The translations under genes and the position numbers were made by a program. A stretch of 35,101 bases of DNA from an uncultured bacterium (GTDB lineage Bacteria; Bacillota; Clostridia; Lachnospirales; Lachnospiraceae): positions 1 through 35,101 of the forward strand of contig CANRVD010000030.1 in NCBI GenBank assembly GCA_947643145.1. The letters are read 5' to 3'. The notes below the pieces were generated by a model, which was not told where the DNA came from, did not search any database, and worked only from the letters and a program-made list of their open reading frames with translations. The stretch's first letter is position 1. Every line of letters begins with the position of its first letter. Shown piece by piece: positions 6,203 to 13,683 of this stretch.

Positions 6203-7366
6203 ATGTTTCGTTTTTTATGTAAGCTGTCATTTAAAATGATTATGGACTGGAAAAAGGAAATGGTACTGGTAATGGTAGGAATGGTTATATCTTCCTTTGC
6301 GATGATTAAGTTTACGGATAATATATCACATTTTGAAAGATATTACTGGGATGTAAAGGGAATCAAGGAAGAGCAGATTTTTTACGAAAACCGGGTTCAT
6401 TTTAGCTTTAATGATTCAGATAAACTAACAGAAGTAGTAGAACAATTAAAGAATCAGGAAGGAATTATTAATGTTATATTGAAAGGAACATTTGAGATTC
6501 TTCCAGGCGAAAATTTTCCTGTAGCTACTTATAGTACTATTCCTGTATTATCAAAACATGATACTTCGATTGGAAAAGTGCCTGAAAATGTTAAGGATGG
6601 AACAATTGTGCTTTCTTTTGCATCACTTATGAATTTGGAGGGAATGGGCACTGGATTAGACGACGACCTGGGTGAGGTTATTATGACAGAGGGAGAGATA
6701 GTAGAAAAATCAAAATATGAGATTTTTTATTCCTGTGACCAAAAGTTTCCAATGGGTAAAAAGCTGTATGATATTGTGGCAGAAAATTTTAATTTTGACG
6801 AAAACCTGCTTTCACAGAATGATTTTATGGAACTAAGCCAAACGGAAAAATTTTTGGATTTGGAGTTAATCTATATTCATGATGAAGATTTTAGTGACAG
6901 TCAGAAGACGCAGGCAGCGGATTTGGTTCAGTCAATCAAACATTGGGAAAATGTTTATGAAGAAGTACCGAATAATACATTAGGGATTTCAGAGTATCTA
7001 GAGTTTATAAGTAATGTGGTTATTGGTATGATTCTTGCGGTATTAAATGCACTGTTTATTTATCAGGCTGTGTTAAAGCGGAGAATGCCGTCGCATTCTG
7101 TGCTGAAACTTTTAGGATTAAAAAATTTCAGGCTTAGGGTAATGATTCTGTTTGAGATGCTCATGGTATTTCTTGTTTCATATAGTGCCGCGATAGTGCT
7201 ATTCCTGCTATACTGTAATATAACAGGGGAACTGATATATAATTTGCGGTATTCGATTGGATACAGTTTTAGCCTGTTGCTGGTTATCTATACCGTATTA
7301 TCAGCAATATTGACAAGAAAACTGATAAAGAGCCAGCCGTTTGAGGCATATATTATGAATAGATAA
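6203..7366 (+). CDS. FtsX/MacB-like ABC transporter permease A, unit 1
   Basis: A 387-residue membrane protein with the MacB/FtsX layout. One membrane helix lies near the N-terminus (about residues 20-38) and is followed by a large extracytoplasmic domain of about 230 residues. Three C-terminal helices follow (about 268-292, 312-338 and 348-368). Such subunits couple ATP hydrolysis to mechanical work across the membrane rather than forming a classical channel; related systems export or expel peptides. The ribosome site AAGGAG precedes the ATG. The gene is 14 bp from permease B, and the pair presumably forms a heterodimer with the downstream ATPase. Copy 2 (10091-11245) is clearly paralogous but diverged, most in the extracytoplasmic domain. 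Confidence 0.8.
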   Translation: MFRFLCKLSFKMIMDWKKEMVLVMVGMVISSFAMIKFTDNISHFERYYWDVKGIKEEQIFYENRVHFSFNDSDKLTEVVEQLKNQEGIINVILKGTFEILPGENFPVATYSTIPVLSKHDTSIGKVPENVKDGTIVLSFASLMNLEGMGTGLDDDLGEVIMTEGEIVEKSKYEIFYSCDQKFPMGKKLYDIVAENFNFDENLLSQNDFMELSQTEKFLDLELIYIHDEDFSDSQKTQAADLVQSIKHWENVYEEVPNNTLGISEYLEFISNVVIGMILAVLNALFIYQAVLKRRMPSHSVLKLLGLKNFRLRVMILFEMLMVFLVSYSAAIVLFLLYCNITGELIYNLRYSIGYSFSLLLVIYTVLSAILTRKLIKSQPFEAYIMNR

Positions 7367-7379
7367 AGGAGATGGGAAG

Positions 7380-8561
7380 ATGTGGATAAAAGAGTATTTG
7401 GCCTGCATAAAAAATAATCTCTTTATAATAGTGCAGATTTGTCTGGCGTTGGTTTTGATTAATCTTCAGGTTGGCTATACCACAAAGATGGTTGAAAGAC
7501 TCGTTGGCAGTATAGAGGATTCAGATAAGGATACATATTTTTTTCAGTATGCCATGGCTGCAAGTGGGATGTGGGATATAGAGGACCATGATTATGCAGC
7601 GGCATGTGAAAAGATAAAGTCACTTTCTGGTATTGAGGATATTGGGGAAATTTTTGATGTTTCAGTTTCTGTTGGAGTGGAATCGGCTAAAAAAGCGTAT
7701 GAAGATGAGTGGATTCGGCTTAATGTTATGGATTCTATTGTCACAGCAGCAGTTACTTACCGTATAGAAGAGGGGAGGTGGCTTACTGAGGATGACAGGG
7801 ACGGGGAAGAAATTCATGCAGTCCTTGGTGGTGAAATTGCAAAAAGGCATAAAATTGGCGACCGGATTTTTGTAGAACTGGAACCGGGAGTAAGTTATGA
7901 GGTTAAAGTGATAGGAATACTGTCAGGGGGGTGCCGGACCATTGATCTGCATTGTTTAATGGCATCGCAGAATGTGGATTCGTTTATGCAGCAAGCTGAC
8001 AATGATATATTTGTGAATCATAAAAGAGTTTTTAAAGCTGCGAAAGACAGCGGATTTGGATATCCCAATGCCCATTGCATTGTAAAATTACAGAAAGATG
8101 CGGATAAGGAATATTTATCGGATTATGGAAAGCTTGTCTCATTCGAGGAAATGAAACAGGAAACTGAAAAAGAGCTTTATGATTTTACAAAAAAAGCGAT
8201 AGAGGAAAGTATTATATGGGTAATTGTCATTATCTTTGGAATTATTGCTACATCTTATTTGATGGGAAAGAAGAGGCGGTATGTATGGGGAATCTACCTG
8301 CTACTTGGAGAGAAACCTGGGAAGCTGCTTAAAATGCATATGATAAATAATTTGATTAATTATGTGACAGGCGTCATTCTATCCTTATTGATTGTACATC
8401 AGATTTATTTAAGGGATGAGATGTTACCAGCAGGGATTAGCAGATACCATATTATAGTTGACGCAGTTTTTATACTTGTCATGCTTATCATAAGCCTGCT
8501 AAGCAATGCATATATCATGAAACTGGAACCAAAGGAAATCTTAACACAGACAAAGGAGTAG
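7380..8561 (+). CDS. FtsX/MacB-like ABC transporter permease B, unit 1
   Basis: A 393-residue permease with one N-terminal helix (about residues 12-30), a large extracytoplasmic domain and three C-terminal helices (about 277-297, 320-345 and 358-384). The short cytoplasmic segment GKKRRYVWGIYLLLGEKP between helices is the likely ATPase-coupling region. The end LEPKEILTQTKE is typical of FtsX-like subunits. It is preceded by AAAGGAGATGGG and ends 4 bp before the ATPase start. The last 119 bases (from 8443) are identical to unit 2 although the rest of the gene has diverged, marking the start of a homogenised tract. Confidence 0.8.
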   Translation: MWIKEYLACIKNNLFIIVQICLALVLINLQVGYTTKMVERLVGSIEDSDKDTYFFQYAMAASGMWDIEDHDYAAACEKIKSLSGIEDIGEIFDVSVSVGVESAKKAYEDEWIRLNVMDSIVTAAVTYRIEEGRWLTEDDRDGEEIHAVLGGEIAKRHKIGDRIFVELEPGVSYEVKVIGILSGGCRTIDLHCLMASQNVDSFMQQADNDIFVNHKRVFKAAKDSGFGYPNAHCIVKLQKDADKEYLSDYGKLVSFEEMKQETEKELYDFTKKAIEESIIWVIVIIFGIIATSYLMGKKRRYVWGIYLLLGEKPGKLLKMHMINNLINYVTGVILSLLIVHQIYLRDEMLPAGISRYHIIVDAVFILVMLIISLLSNAYIMKLEPKEILTQTKE

Positions 8562-8565
8562 TCAG

Positions 8566-9237
8566 ATGGGTATTGTAGAAGCAAAAGGAATCGCAAAGAT
8601 TTATAATGAGGGAAAGAGCAGTGAGGTAAATGCGCTTTGCGGTGTTACTGTGAATATTGAAGAGGGGGAGTGGGTTTCCATCATGGGAAAGTCAGGTTCC
8701 GGGAAGTCGACGCTTCTTCATATTATGGGGCTTGTGGATAAGTATACGTCAGGTTCCCTTACATTTGACGGGCAGTGTGTTGATAACCTGCGGCAGAATA
8801 AAGTGGCAGATATCAGGATGAAAAAGGTGGGATTTGTCCTGCAGGATTTTGGACTTATCTGGAATATGAGTGTCTTTGATAATATAGCGACACCGCTGTA
8901 CCTTGCGAAAGAGAAAAAGGGCAGGGTAAAGGAGCTTGTCAGTAAGGCGGCAAAGGAACTTGAAATTGAGGATTTGCTCAAAAAGAAGGCGAAAGAACTT
9001 TCGGGCGGCCAGTGCCAGCGTGTGGCAATCGCAAGGGCAATTGTGACTGGGCCAAAGATTATTTTTGCCGATGAGCCGACTGGGGCACTTGACGAGGAGA
9101 ATGCAAAAAACATTATGGGTATTTTTGCAAAGATTAAGGGAAACGGAACAACCGTTGTAATGGTAACACATGATAAGGAGCTTTCTTTAATGGCCGACAG
9201 GGAGATTGTGCTGTCAGATGGGAAAGTGGTGCGGTAA
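8566..9237 (+). CDS. ABC transporter ATPase of the exporter locus, unit 1 (LolD/MacB type)
   Basis: A 223-residue nucleotide-binding subunit that powers the two upstream permeases. Walker A GKSGSGKST is at residues 41-49, a Q-loop (VLQDFGL) lies near 90, the signature LSGGQCQRVA begins near 145, Walker B plus D-loop IIFADEPTGALD are near 165-176, and the H-loop VTHD is near 200. The LSGGQ-QRVAIARA and ADEPTGALD wording is typical of the LolD/MacB/FtsE class. The ribosome site overlaps the end of permease B. Bases up to 9139 are identical to the unit 2 gene; beyond that, scattered changes appear and the C-termini differ. Confidence 0.88.
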   Translation: MGIVEAKGIAKIYNEGKSSEVNALCGVTVNIEEGEWVSIMGKSGSGKSTLLHIMGLVDKYTSGSLTFDGQCVDNLRQNKVADIRMKKVGFVLQDFGLIWNMSVFDNIATPLYLAKEKKGRVKELVSKAAKELEIEDLLKKKAKELSGGQCQRVAIARAIVTGPKIIFADEPTGALDEENAKNIMGIFAKIKGNGTTVVMVTHDKELSLMADREIVLSDGKVVR

Positions 9238-9416
9238 GGGAAAATGTTAAAACTTATATGCAGACATATATATAGAAACAACAGACAGATAACCGTTTAT
9301 CGAAAAAAATGACCGCTTGTCGCATTGTTCTTGATAGTACTTTGTTAAATGTGCTAAGATAAAAATATTGTAAGCAGAATAGTTGGTACATTAGTGTTGA
9401 AATAAATATGGCTGTT

Positions 9417-9460
9417 ACTACCATATATGGTAGTTGTTTGCGTTTTAAATCATGTATAAT
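9417..9460 (+). promoter_or_regulatory. Palindromic operator and -10 box of exporter unit 2
   Basis: ACTACCATATATGGTAGT at 9417-9434 is a perfect 18-bp palindrome, and TATAAT follows at 9455-9460. The distance from palindrome centre to -10 box is the same 29.5 bp as in unit 1, while most of the intervening bases differ. The stretch 9238-9636 otherwise holds only the leader homologous to unit 1; an eroded counterpart of the short hydrophobic frame lies near 9311-9345. Confidence 0.65.
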
Positions 9461-9636
9461 GGAAAAGGAAATAATTCAAACCGCGTAAATGCTTATTTTG
9501 TTAAGTGTTTTTTATTACTGAAAAGATAATGGATGGCTGGTTATTGCATATGTATGTAAACAGCAAAAACATTGTTATAATTACATTATGCGATACTTTC
9601 ATAATGATAGCCAAATTTAATAATGGGAGGTGATGG

Positions 9637-9980
9637 GCAACGACGATTATTGTTGGAGCAAGTACTGCATATGGCAAGACTAAGACAAACCAAGGAAAGA
9701 CTGAACGTGGATGGAGTTATACGTTTGTAGGAAATTATAATAGTAGCACTGGTGCGGTATCAGGCTCAACAAAGGCGTCTTTTAGTAAACATGAAGGCTG
9801 CTATGTGAAGTTACAAGCATATGTTCTAAATGGTCGAAAGTATATAGATAGAACAGCATATGAAGAAAATTATGTTAAAGCTATTCTAATGCTGGAAAAA
9901 ATAATAGTGAACTCCGGGTACCTCATGTTGCTTATAGTAGAGAAGGGACAAACTCTGCAATAGCATCTACGATTTATTAA
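9637..9980 (+). pseudogene. Broken copy of the secreted-peptide gene, unit 2
   Basis: Translation from 9637 gives ATTIIVGASTAYGKTKTN, then ERGWSYTFVGNYNSSTG and GSTKASFSKHEGCY, clearly the paralogue of the unit 1 peptide. About 235 bp present in unit 1 (5505-5739) are missing here. The start codon and most of the signal peptide are gone, and the ribosome site GGGAGGTG is joined directly to mid-signal sequence. A one-base deletion near 9885 then shifts the frame; the correct ending (ELRVPHVAYSREGTNSA...TIY) is readable in another frame up to 9980. The product cannot be secreted as in unit 1. Confidence 0.85.
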
Positions 9981-10036
9981 TGCTCTTCATAAGTGCTATA
10001 TCGTTTTTTTAATTGTTGTCAGGTTTTTGTTGGTTT

Positions 10037-10072
10037 TTGTACCTCATTTCTCTTTTGGAAAATGAGGTACAA
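10037..10072 (+). promoter_or_regulatory. Conserved hairpin before permease A, unit 2
   Basis: TTGTACCTCATTT (10037-10049) pairs perfectly with AAATGAGGTACAA (10060-10072). Compared with unit 1, one T-A pair has become C-G and one G-U pair has become A-U, so pairing is kept despite base changes. It lies a few bases before the AAGGAG of permease A. Confidence 0.6.
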
Positions 10073-10090
10073 GAACATTAAGGAGAAGAA

Positions 10091-11245
10091 ATGTTTCGTT
10101 TTTTATGTAGGCTGTCATTTAAAATGATTATGGACTGGAAAAAGGAAATGATATTGGTAATGGTGGGGATTGTGATATGTTCTTGCGCCGTAATAAAGTT
10201 TACAGATAATCTGTCCAGTTTTGAAAGAAATTACTGGGATGTTAAGGGGACAAAGGAAGAACAGGTTTTTTATGAAAACAGGGTTCATTTTAGCTATAAG
10301 GACTCAGATAAAGTAGTAGAAGTCGTGGAACAGTTAAAGAATCAGGAAGGAATCAATAATGTAGTTTTAAAGGGAAATATGGAGATTGTTCCTGGTGCAA
10401 GATTTTCTGTAGCCTCCTATAGTGCTGTTCCGGTATTATCGGTACATGACCTTTCTATTGGGAAAATGCCTGAAAAGGTTGCAGACGGGACGATTGTACT
10501 TTCCTATCAGGCTCTTGTAAACTTGGAGAGGATGAGTAGCAACATTGGTGGTGAAGATGTTGAATTGCTTGATGGAGAAATAGAAAAATCAAAATTTAAG
10601 GTTTTTTATTCCTGTGACCAGCAGTTTTCGATTGGCAAAAAATCATATGATGTTGTAGCAGAAAATTTTGATTTTTGGGAAAATCTGCTCTCACTAAATG
10701 ATTTTATAGAATTAGATAAAACAGAAAAATTGTCCGATTTGGAATTGGTATATATATATGATGAGGATTTCAGTGACAGACAGAAGATGCAGGCAGCGAA
10801 TTTGGTTCAGTCAATAAAACCATGGGAAAGTACATATGAAGAAGAAATAGATAATACATTAGAAATTTCAGATTATTTGGATGCATTGGGCGCTTTAATT
10901 ATCGGGATGATTTTTGCAGTATTGAATGCCCTGTTTATTTATCAGGCAGTGTTAAAACGGAGAATGCCGTTCTATTCCATATTGAAGCTTTTGGGAGTAA
11001 AAAACTTCAGGCTAGGAGCTATGATTCTGTTTGAGATGCTTATGGTGTTTGCTGTGTCATACAGTATTGCAGTACTGCTGTTTTTGCTATACTGCAATAT
11101 AACAGGGGGACTGCTGTATAATTTACGGTATTCCATTGGATACAGTTTTTGTCTGCTGTTGCTTGCCTATACCGTATTATCAGTAGTGATAACAAGAAAA
11201 CTGACGAAGAGCCAGCCATTTGAAGCATATAACGTGAGCAGGTAA
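10091..11245 (+). CDS. FtsX/MacB-like ABC transporter permease A, unit 2
   Basis: A 384-residue paralogue of the protein at 6203-7366 with the same topology: one N-terminal helix, a large outer domain and three C-terminal helices. The N-terminus MFRFLC-LSFKMIMDWKKEM and the QAVLKRRMP coupling segment are nearly unchanged. The outer domain carries many substitutions and small indels, for example around residues 150-165. The frame is open throughout. It therefore still looks functional although its partner peptide gene is broken. It could serve the unit 1 peptide, have a different substrate, or provide immunity. Confidence 0.78.
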   Translation: MFRFLCRLSFKMIMDWKKEMILVMVGIVICSCAVIKFTDNLSSFERNYWDVKGTKEEQVFYENRVHFSYKDSDKVVEVVEQLKNQEGINNVVLKGNMEIVPGARFSVASYSAVPVLSVHDLSIGKMPEKVADGTIVLSYQALVNLERMSSNIGGEDVELLDGEIEKSKFKVFYSCDQQFSIGKKSYDVVAENFDFWENLLSLNDFIELDKTEKLSDLELVYIYDEDFSDRQKMQAANLVQSIKPWESTYEEEIDNTLEISDYLDALGALIIGMIFAVLNALFIYQAVLKRRMPFYSILKLLGVKNFRLGAMILFEMLMVFAVSYSIAVLLFLLYCNITGGLLYNLRYSIGYSFCLLLLAYTVLSVVITRKLTKSQPFEAYNVSR

Positions 11246-11258
11246 AGGAGATGGGAAG

Positions 11259-12431
11259 ATGTGGAGAAAAGAGTATTTGGCCTGTATCAAAAATAATCTC
11301 TTTATAGTTGTACAGATTTGTTTGGCACTGGCTTTAATTAATTATCAGGTTGGCTATATCACATGGATGGTTGAGCGGCTCAGCAGTATAGAGGGGACAG
11401 ATGAGGATACTTATTTTTATCAGTATGCTATGGCAGCCGGAGGGGTATGGGATATGGTGGAAGACTACACAGAAGTAAGTAAAAAGATCCGGTCGCTTCC
11501 AGACATTAAAGATATGGGAGAAATTTTTGATTTTTCGGTTTCTGTTGAAGAGGGTTCGGTGAAAAAAACGGATGAAGAGGAAGTGATTAAGCTTAACGCT
11601 ATGGATTCCATTGTTACAGCAGCGGTTACTTACCGGATGGAAGAGGGGAGATGGCTTACTGAGGATGACAGGGATGGGGAAGTGATTTATGCTGTTCTTG
11701 GGGGAGAACTTGCAAAAAGGCATAGAATTGGTGACAGAATTTCTGTGGAATTGGAGCCTGGTGTCAATTATGAAATGGAAGTGGTAGGAAAATTGCCAGA
11801 AAATTGCTGGACAGTTGATATGAATACTTTGATGGCAGGTCAGAAGATATATTCGTTTATGCAGCCAAGTAATAACGACATTTTTGTTAACCATAAAAAA
11901 GTTTTTAAGGATGCTAAAAAGAGCGGATTTGGGCGTTCTAATGCTCATTGTATTGTTAAATTACAGAAAGATGCGGACAAGGAATATTTATCAGGTTATG
12001 GGAAGCTTGTTTCTTTTGAAGAGATGGAACAGGACACAGAAAAAGAATTTCATGATTTTGTAAAAGAGGCAATTGAGGAAAATTTGATGTGGGTGGTTGT
12101 TATTGTCTTTGGAATTATTGCCACATCTTATTTGGTGGGAAAGAAGAGACGGTATGTATGGGGAATCTATCTGCTTTTGGGTGAGAAACCAGAACAACTG
12201 CTTAAGATGTATATGGTAAATAATGTAATGAATTATATAATCGGTGTGATTTTAGCACTGCTTATATACCAAAACTATTTGCGGGTTGAAAATTCCATGA
12301 CGGATATCAGCGGATACCATATTATAGTTGACGCAGTTTTTATACTTGTCATGCTTATCATAAGCCTGCTAAGCAATGCATATATCATGAAACTGGAACC
12401 AAAGGAAATCTTAACACAGACAAAGGAGTAG
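11259..12431 (+). CDS. FtsX/MacB-like ABC transporter permease B, unit 2
   Basis: A 390-residue paralogue of the protein at 7380-8561 with an N-terminal helix, an outer domain and three C-terminal helices. Conserved islands include YRMEEGRWLTEDDRDGE and GKKRRYVWGIYLLLGEKP. From 12313 to its stop it is base-for-base identical to unit 1. Upstream of that point the two genes differ throughout. It is spaced 14 bp after permease A and 4 bp before the ATPase gene, as in unit 1. Confidence 0.78.
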   Translation: MWRKEYLACIKNNLFIVVQICLALALINYQVGYITWMVERLSSIEGTDEDTYFYQYAMAAGGVWDMVEDYTEVSKKIRSLPDIKDMGEIFDFSVSVEEGSVKKTDEEEVIKLNAMDSIVTAAVTYRMEEGRWLTEDDRDGEVIYAVLGGELAKRHRIGDRISVELEPGVNYEMEVVGKLPENCWTVDMNTLMAGQKIYSFMQPSNNDIFVNHKKVFKDAKKSGFGRSNAHCIVKLQKDADKEYLSGYGKLVSFEEMEQDTEKEFHDFVKEAIEENLMWVVVIVFGIIATSYLVGKKRRYVWGIYLLLGEKPEQLLKMYMVNNVMNYIIGVILALLIYQNYLRVENSMTDISGYHIIVDAVFILVMLIISLLSNAYIMKLEPKEILTQTKE

Positions 12432-12435
12432 TCAG

Positions 12436-13128
12436 ATGGGTATTGTAGAAGCAAAAGGAATCGCAAAGATTTATAATGAGGGAAAGAGCAGTGAGGTAAA
12501 TGCGCTTTGCGGTGTTACTGTGAATATTGAAGAGGGGGAGTGGGTTTCCATCATGGGAAAGTCAGGTTCCGGGAAGTCGACGCTTCTTCATATTATGGGG
12601 CTTGTGGATAAGTATACGTCAGGTTCCCTTACATTTGACGGGCAGTGTGTTGATAACCTGCGGCAGAATAAAGTGGCAGATATCAGGATGAAAAAGGTGG
12701 GATTTGTCCTGCAGGATTTTGGACTTATCTGGAATATGAGTGTCTTTGATAATATAGCGACACCGCTGTACCTTGCGAAAGAGAAAAAGGGCAGGGTAAA
12801 GGAGCTTGTCAGTAAGGCGGCAAAGGAACTTGAAATTGAGGATTTGCTCAAAAAGAAGGCGAAAGAACTTTCGGGCGGCCAGTGCCAGCGTGTGGCAATC
12901 GCAAGGGCAATTGTGACTGGGCCAAAGATTATTTTTGCCGATGAGCCGACTGGGGCACTTGACGAGGAGAATGCAAAAAACATTATGGGTATTTTTGCAA
13001 AGATTAAGGAAAGTGGAACAACAATCGTTATGGTAACGCATGATAAGGAGCTTTCTTTAATGGCCGACAGGGAGATTGTGCTGTCAGATGGAAAAGTGGT
13101 GGGGCTGTTGGAAAATACTGATTTTTAG
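12436..13128 (+). CDS. ABC transporter ATPase of the exporter locus, unit 2
   Basis: A 230-residue ATPase whose first 191 codons are identical in DNA to the unit 1 gene. It has the same Walker A (residues 41-49), LSGGQ, ADEPTGALD and VTHD motifs. After 13009 a few synonymous and near-synonymous changes appear (KESGTTIVMVTHD against KGNGTTVVMVTHD), and the C-terminus is longer (GLLENTDF). Because the two ATPases are nearly interchangeable, they may serve either permease pair. The gene converges on the HNH gene 48 bp downstream, with no clear terminator between. Confidence 0.88.
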   Translation: MGIVEAKGIAKIYNEGKSSEVNALCGVTVNIEEGEWVSIMGKSGSGKSTLLHIMGLVDKYTSGSLTFDGQCVDNLRQNKVADIRMKKVGFVLQDFGLIWNMSVFDNIATPLYLAKEKKGRVKELVSKAAKELEIEDLLKKKAKELSGGQCQRVAIARAIVTGPKIIFADEPTGALDEENAKNIMGIFAKIKESGTTIVMVTHDKELSLMADREIVLSDGKVVGLLENTDF

Positions 13129-13176
13129 CTTCCCTGTATTTCAAGTTTTTGTGTTTGTCAAATATTTTGTGTAAGC

Positions 13177-13683
13177 TTACTCATTCAAACGGTCTTTTAA
13201 GCAGTCAACAATAGCCATACAATATGGGATGTAGGCATTATTATCTTTATTGGAATAGTAGTTAATAAAGTCCCGTATGTCCTCATGGGAATATTCTGCT
13301 TCATCGAAAACTTCCGAACCTTCTATCGCTTCACGTCGGTTTCTCTCTAAATGATAACTGTCAAGCCCCATTCTGGTTATCATTTCCTGTGCGGTATTTG
13401 TTGTAGGTTTTTTCTGCACACTATGTATTTTTCCGTCAATAGTATATTTAAATATTTGCTCAATATGTGAAGCATTTAAAGTAATTCTTTTCATACAATA
13501 ACAGCAGATATATCCCTGTTCCTCTACTAACTGCTTACGTAATCTCCGTCGTCGTGTTTCTCCATCAGAGTCGTTTGAAGAAAAGTCATTTTTATAATGA
13601 GACTCTCTGCCATTTGTATTTTTAAAATCCTGTTTCCATGATTCGAACCATTCCGGTGAATTTTCCTTATCGATTTTTTTCAT
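13177..13683 (-). CDS. PtuB-like HNH-family protein with a deleted nuclease core
   Basis: 168 residues. The N-terminus (KKIDKENSPEWFESWKQDF), the CCYCMKRI zinc-finger-like motif (about residues 59-66) and the following ASHIEQ match the start of TIGR02646/PtuB-type HNH nucleases. The end (YTIDGKIH, ITRMGLDSYHLERNRREAI) matches their C-terminal part. Between them such proteins normally carry the second histidine of HIEH, an asparagine/histidine core and a second Cys pair; here HIEQ is joined straight to IFKYTIDGK. An in-frame deletion of roughly 50 residues therefore seems to have removed the catalytic centre, although the reading frame survives. The start overlaps the ATPase end by 17 bases. 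It probably encodes an inactive or altered effector. The family boundary is from memory. Confidence 0.65.
   Translation of the reverse strand: MKKIDKENSPEWFESWKQDFKNTNGRESHYKNDFSSNDSDGETRRRRLRKQLVEEQGYICCYCMKRITLNASHIEQIFKYTIDGKIHSVQKKPTTNTAQEMITRMGLDSYHLERNRREAIEGSEVFDEAEYSHEDIRDFINYYSNKDNNAYIPYCMAIVDCLKDRLNE

Noticed and set aside
8718..9281. Reverse-strand open frames of 130-190 codons across both exporter ATPase genes
   Set aside because: They are shadows of strongly coding ABC ATPase genes; they repeat in both copies only because the DNA is identical, and the translations are low-complexity Ser/Phe-rich.
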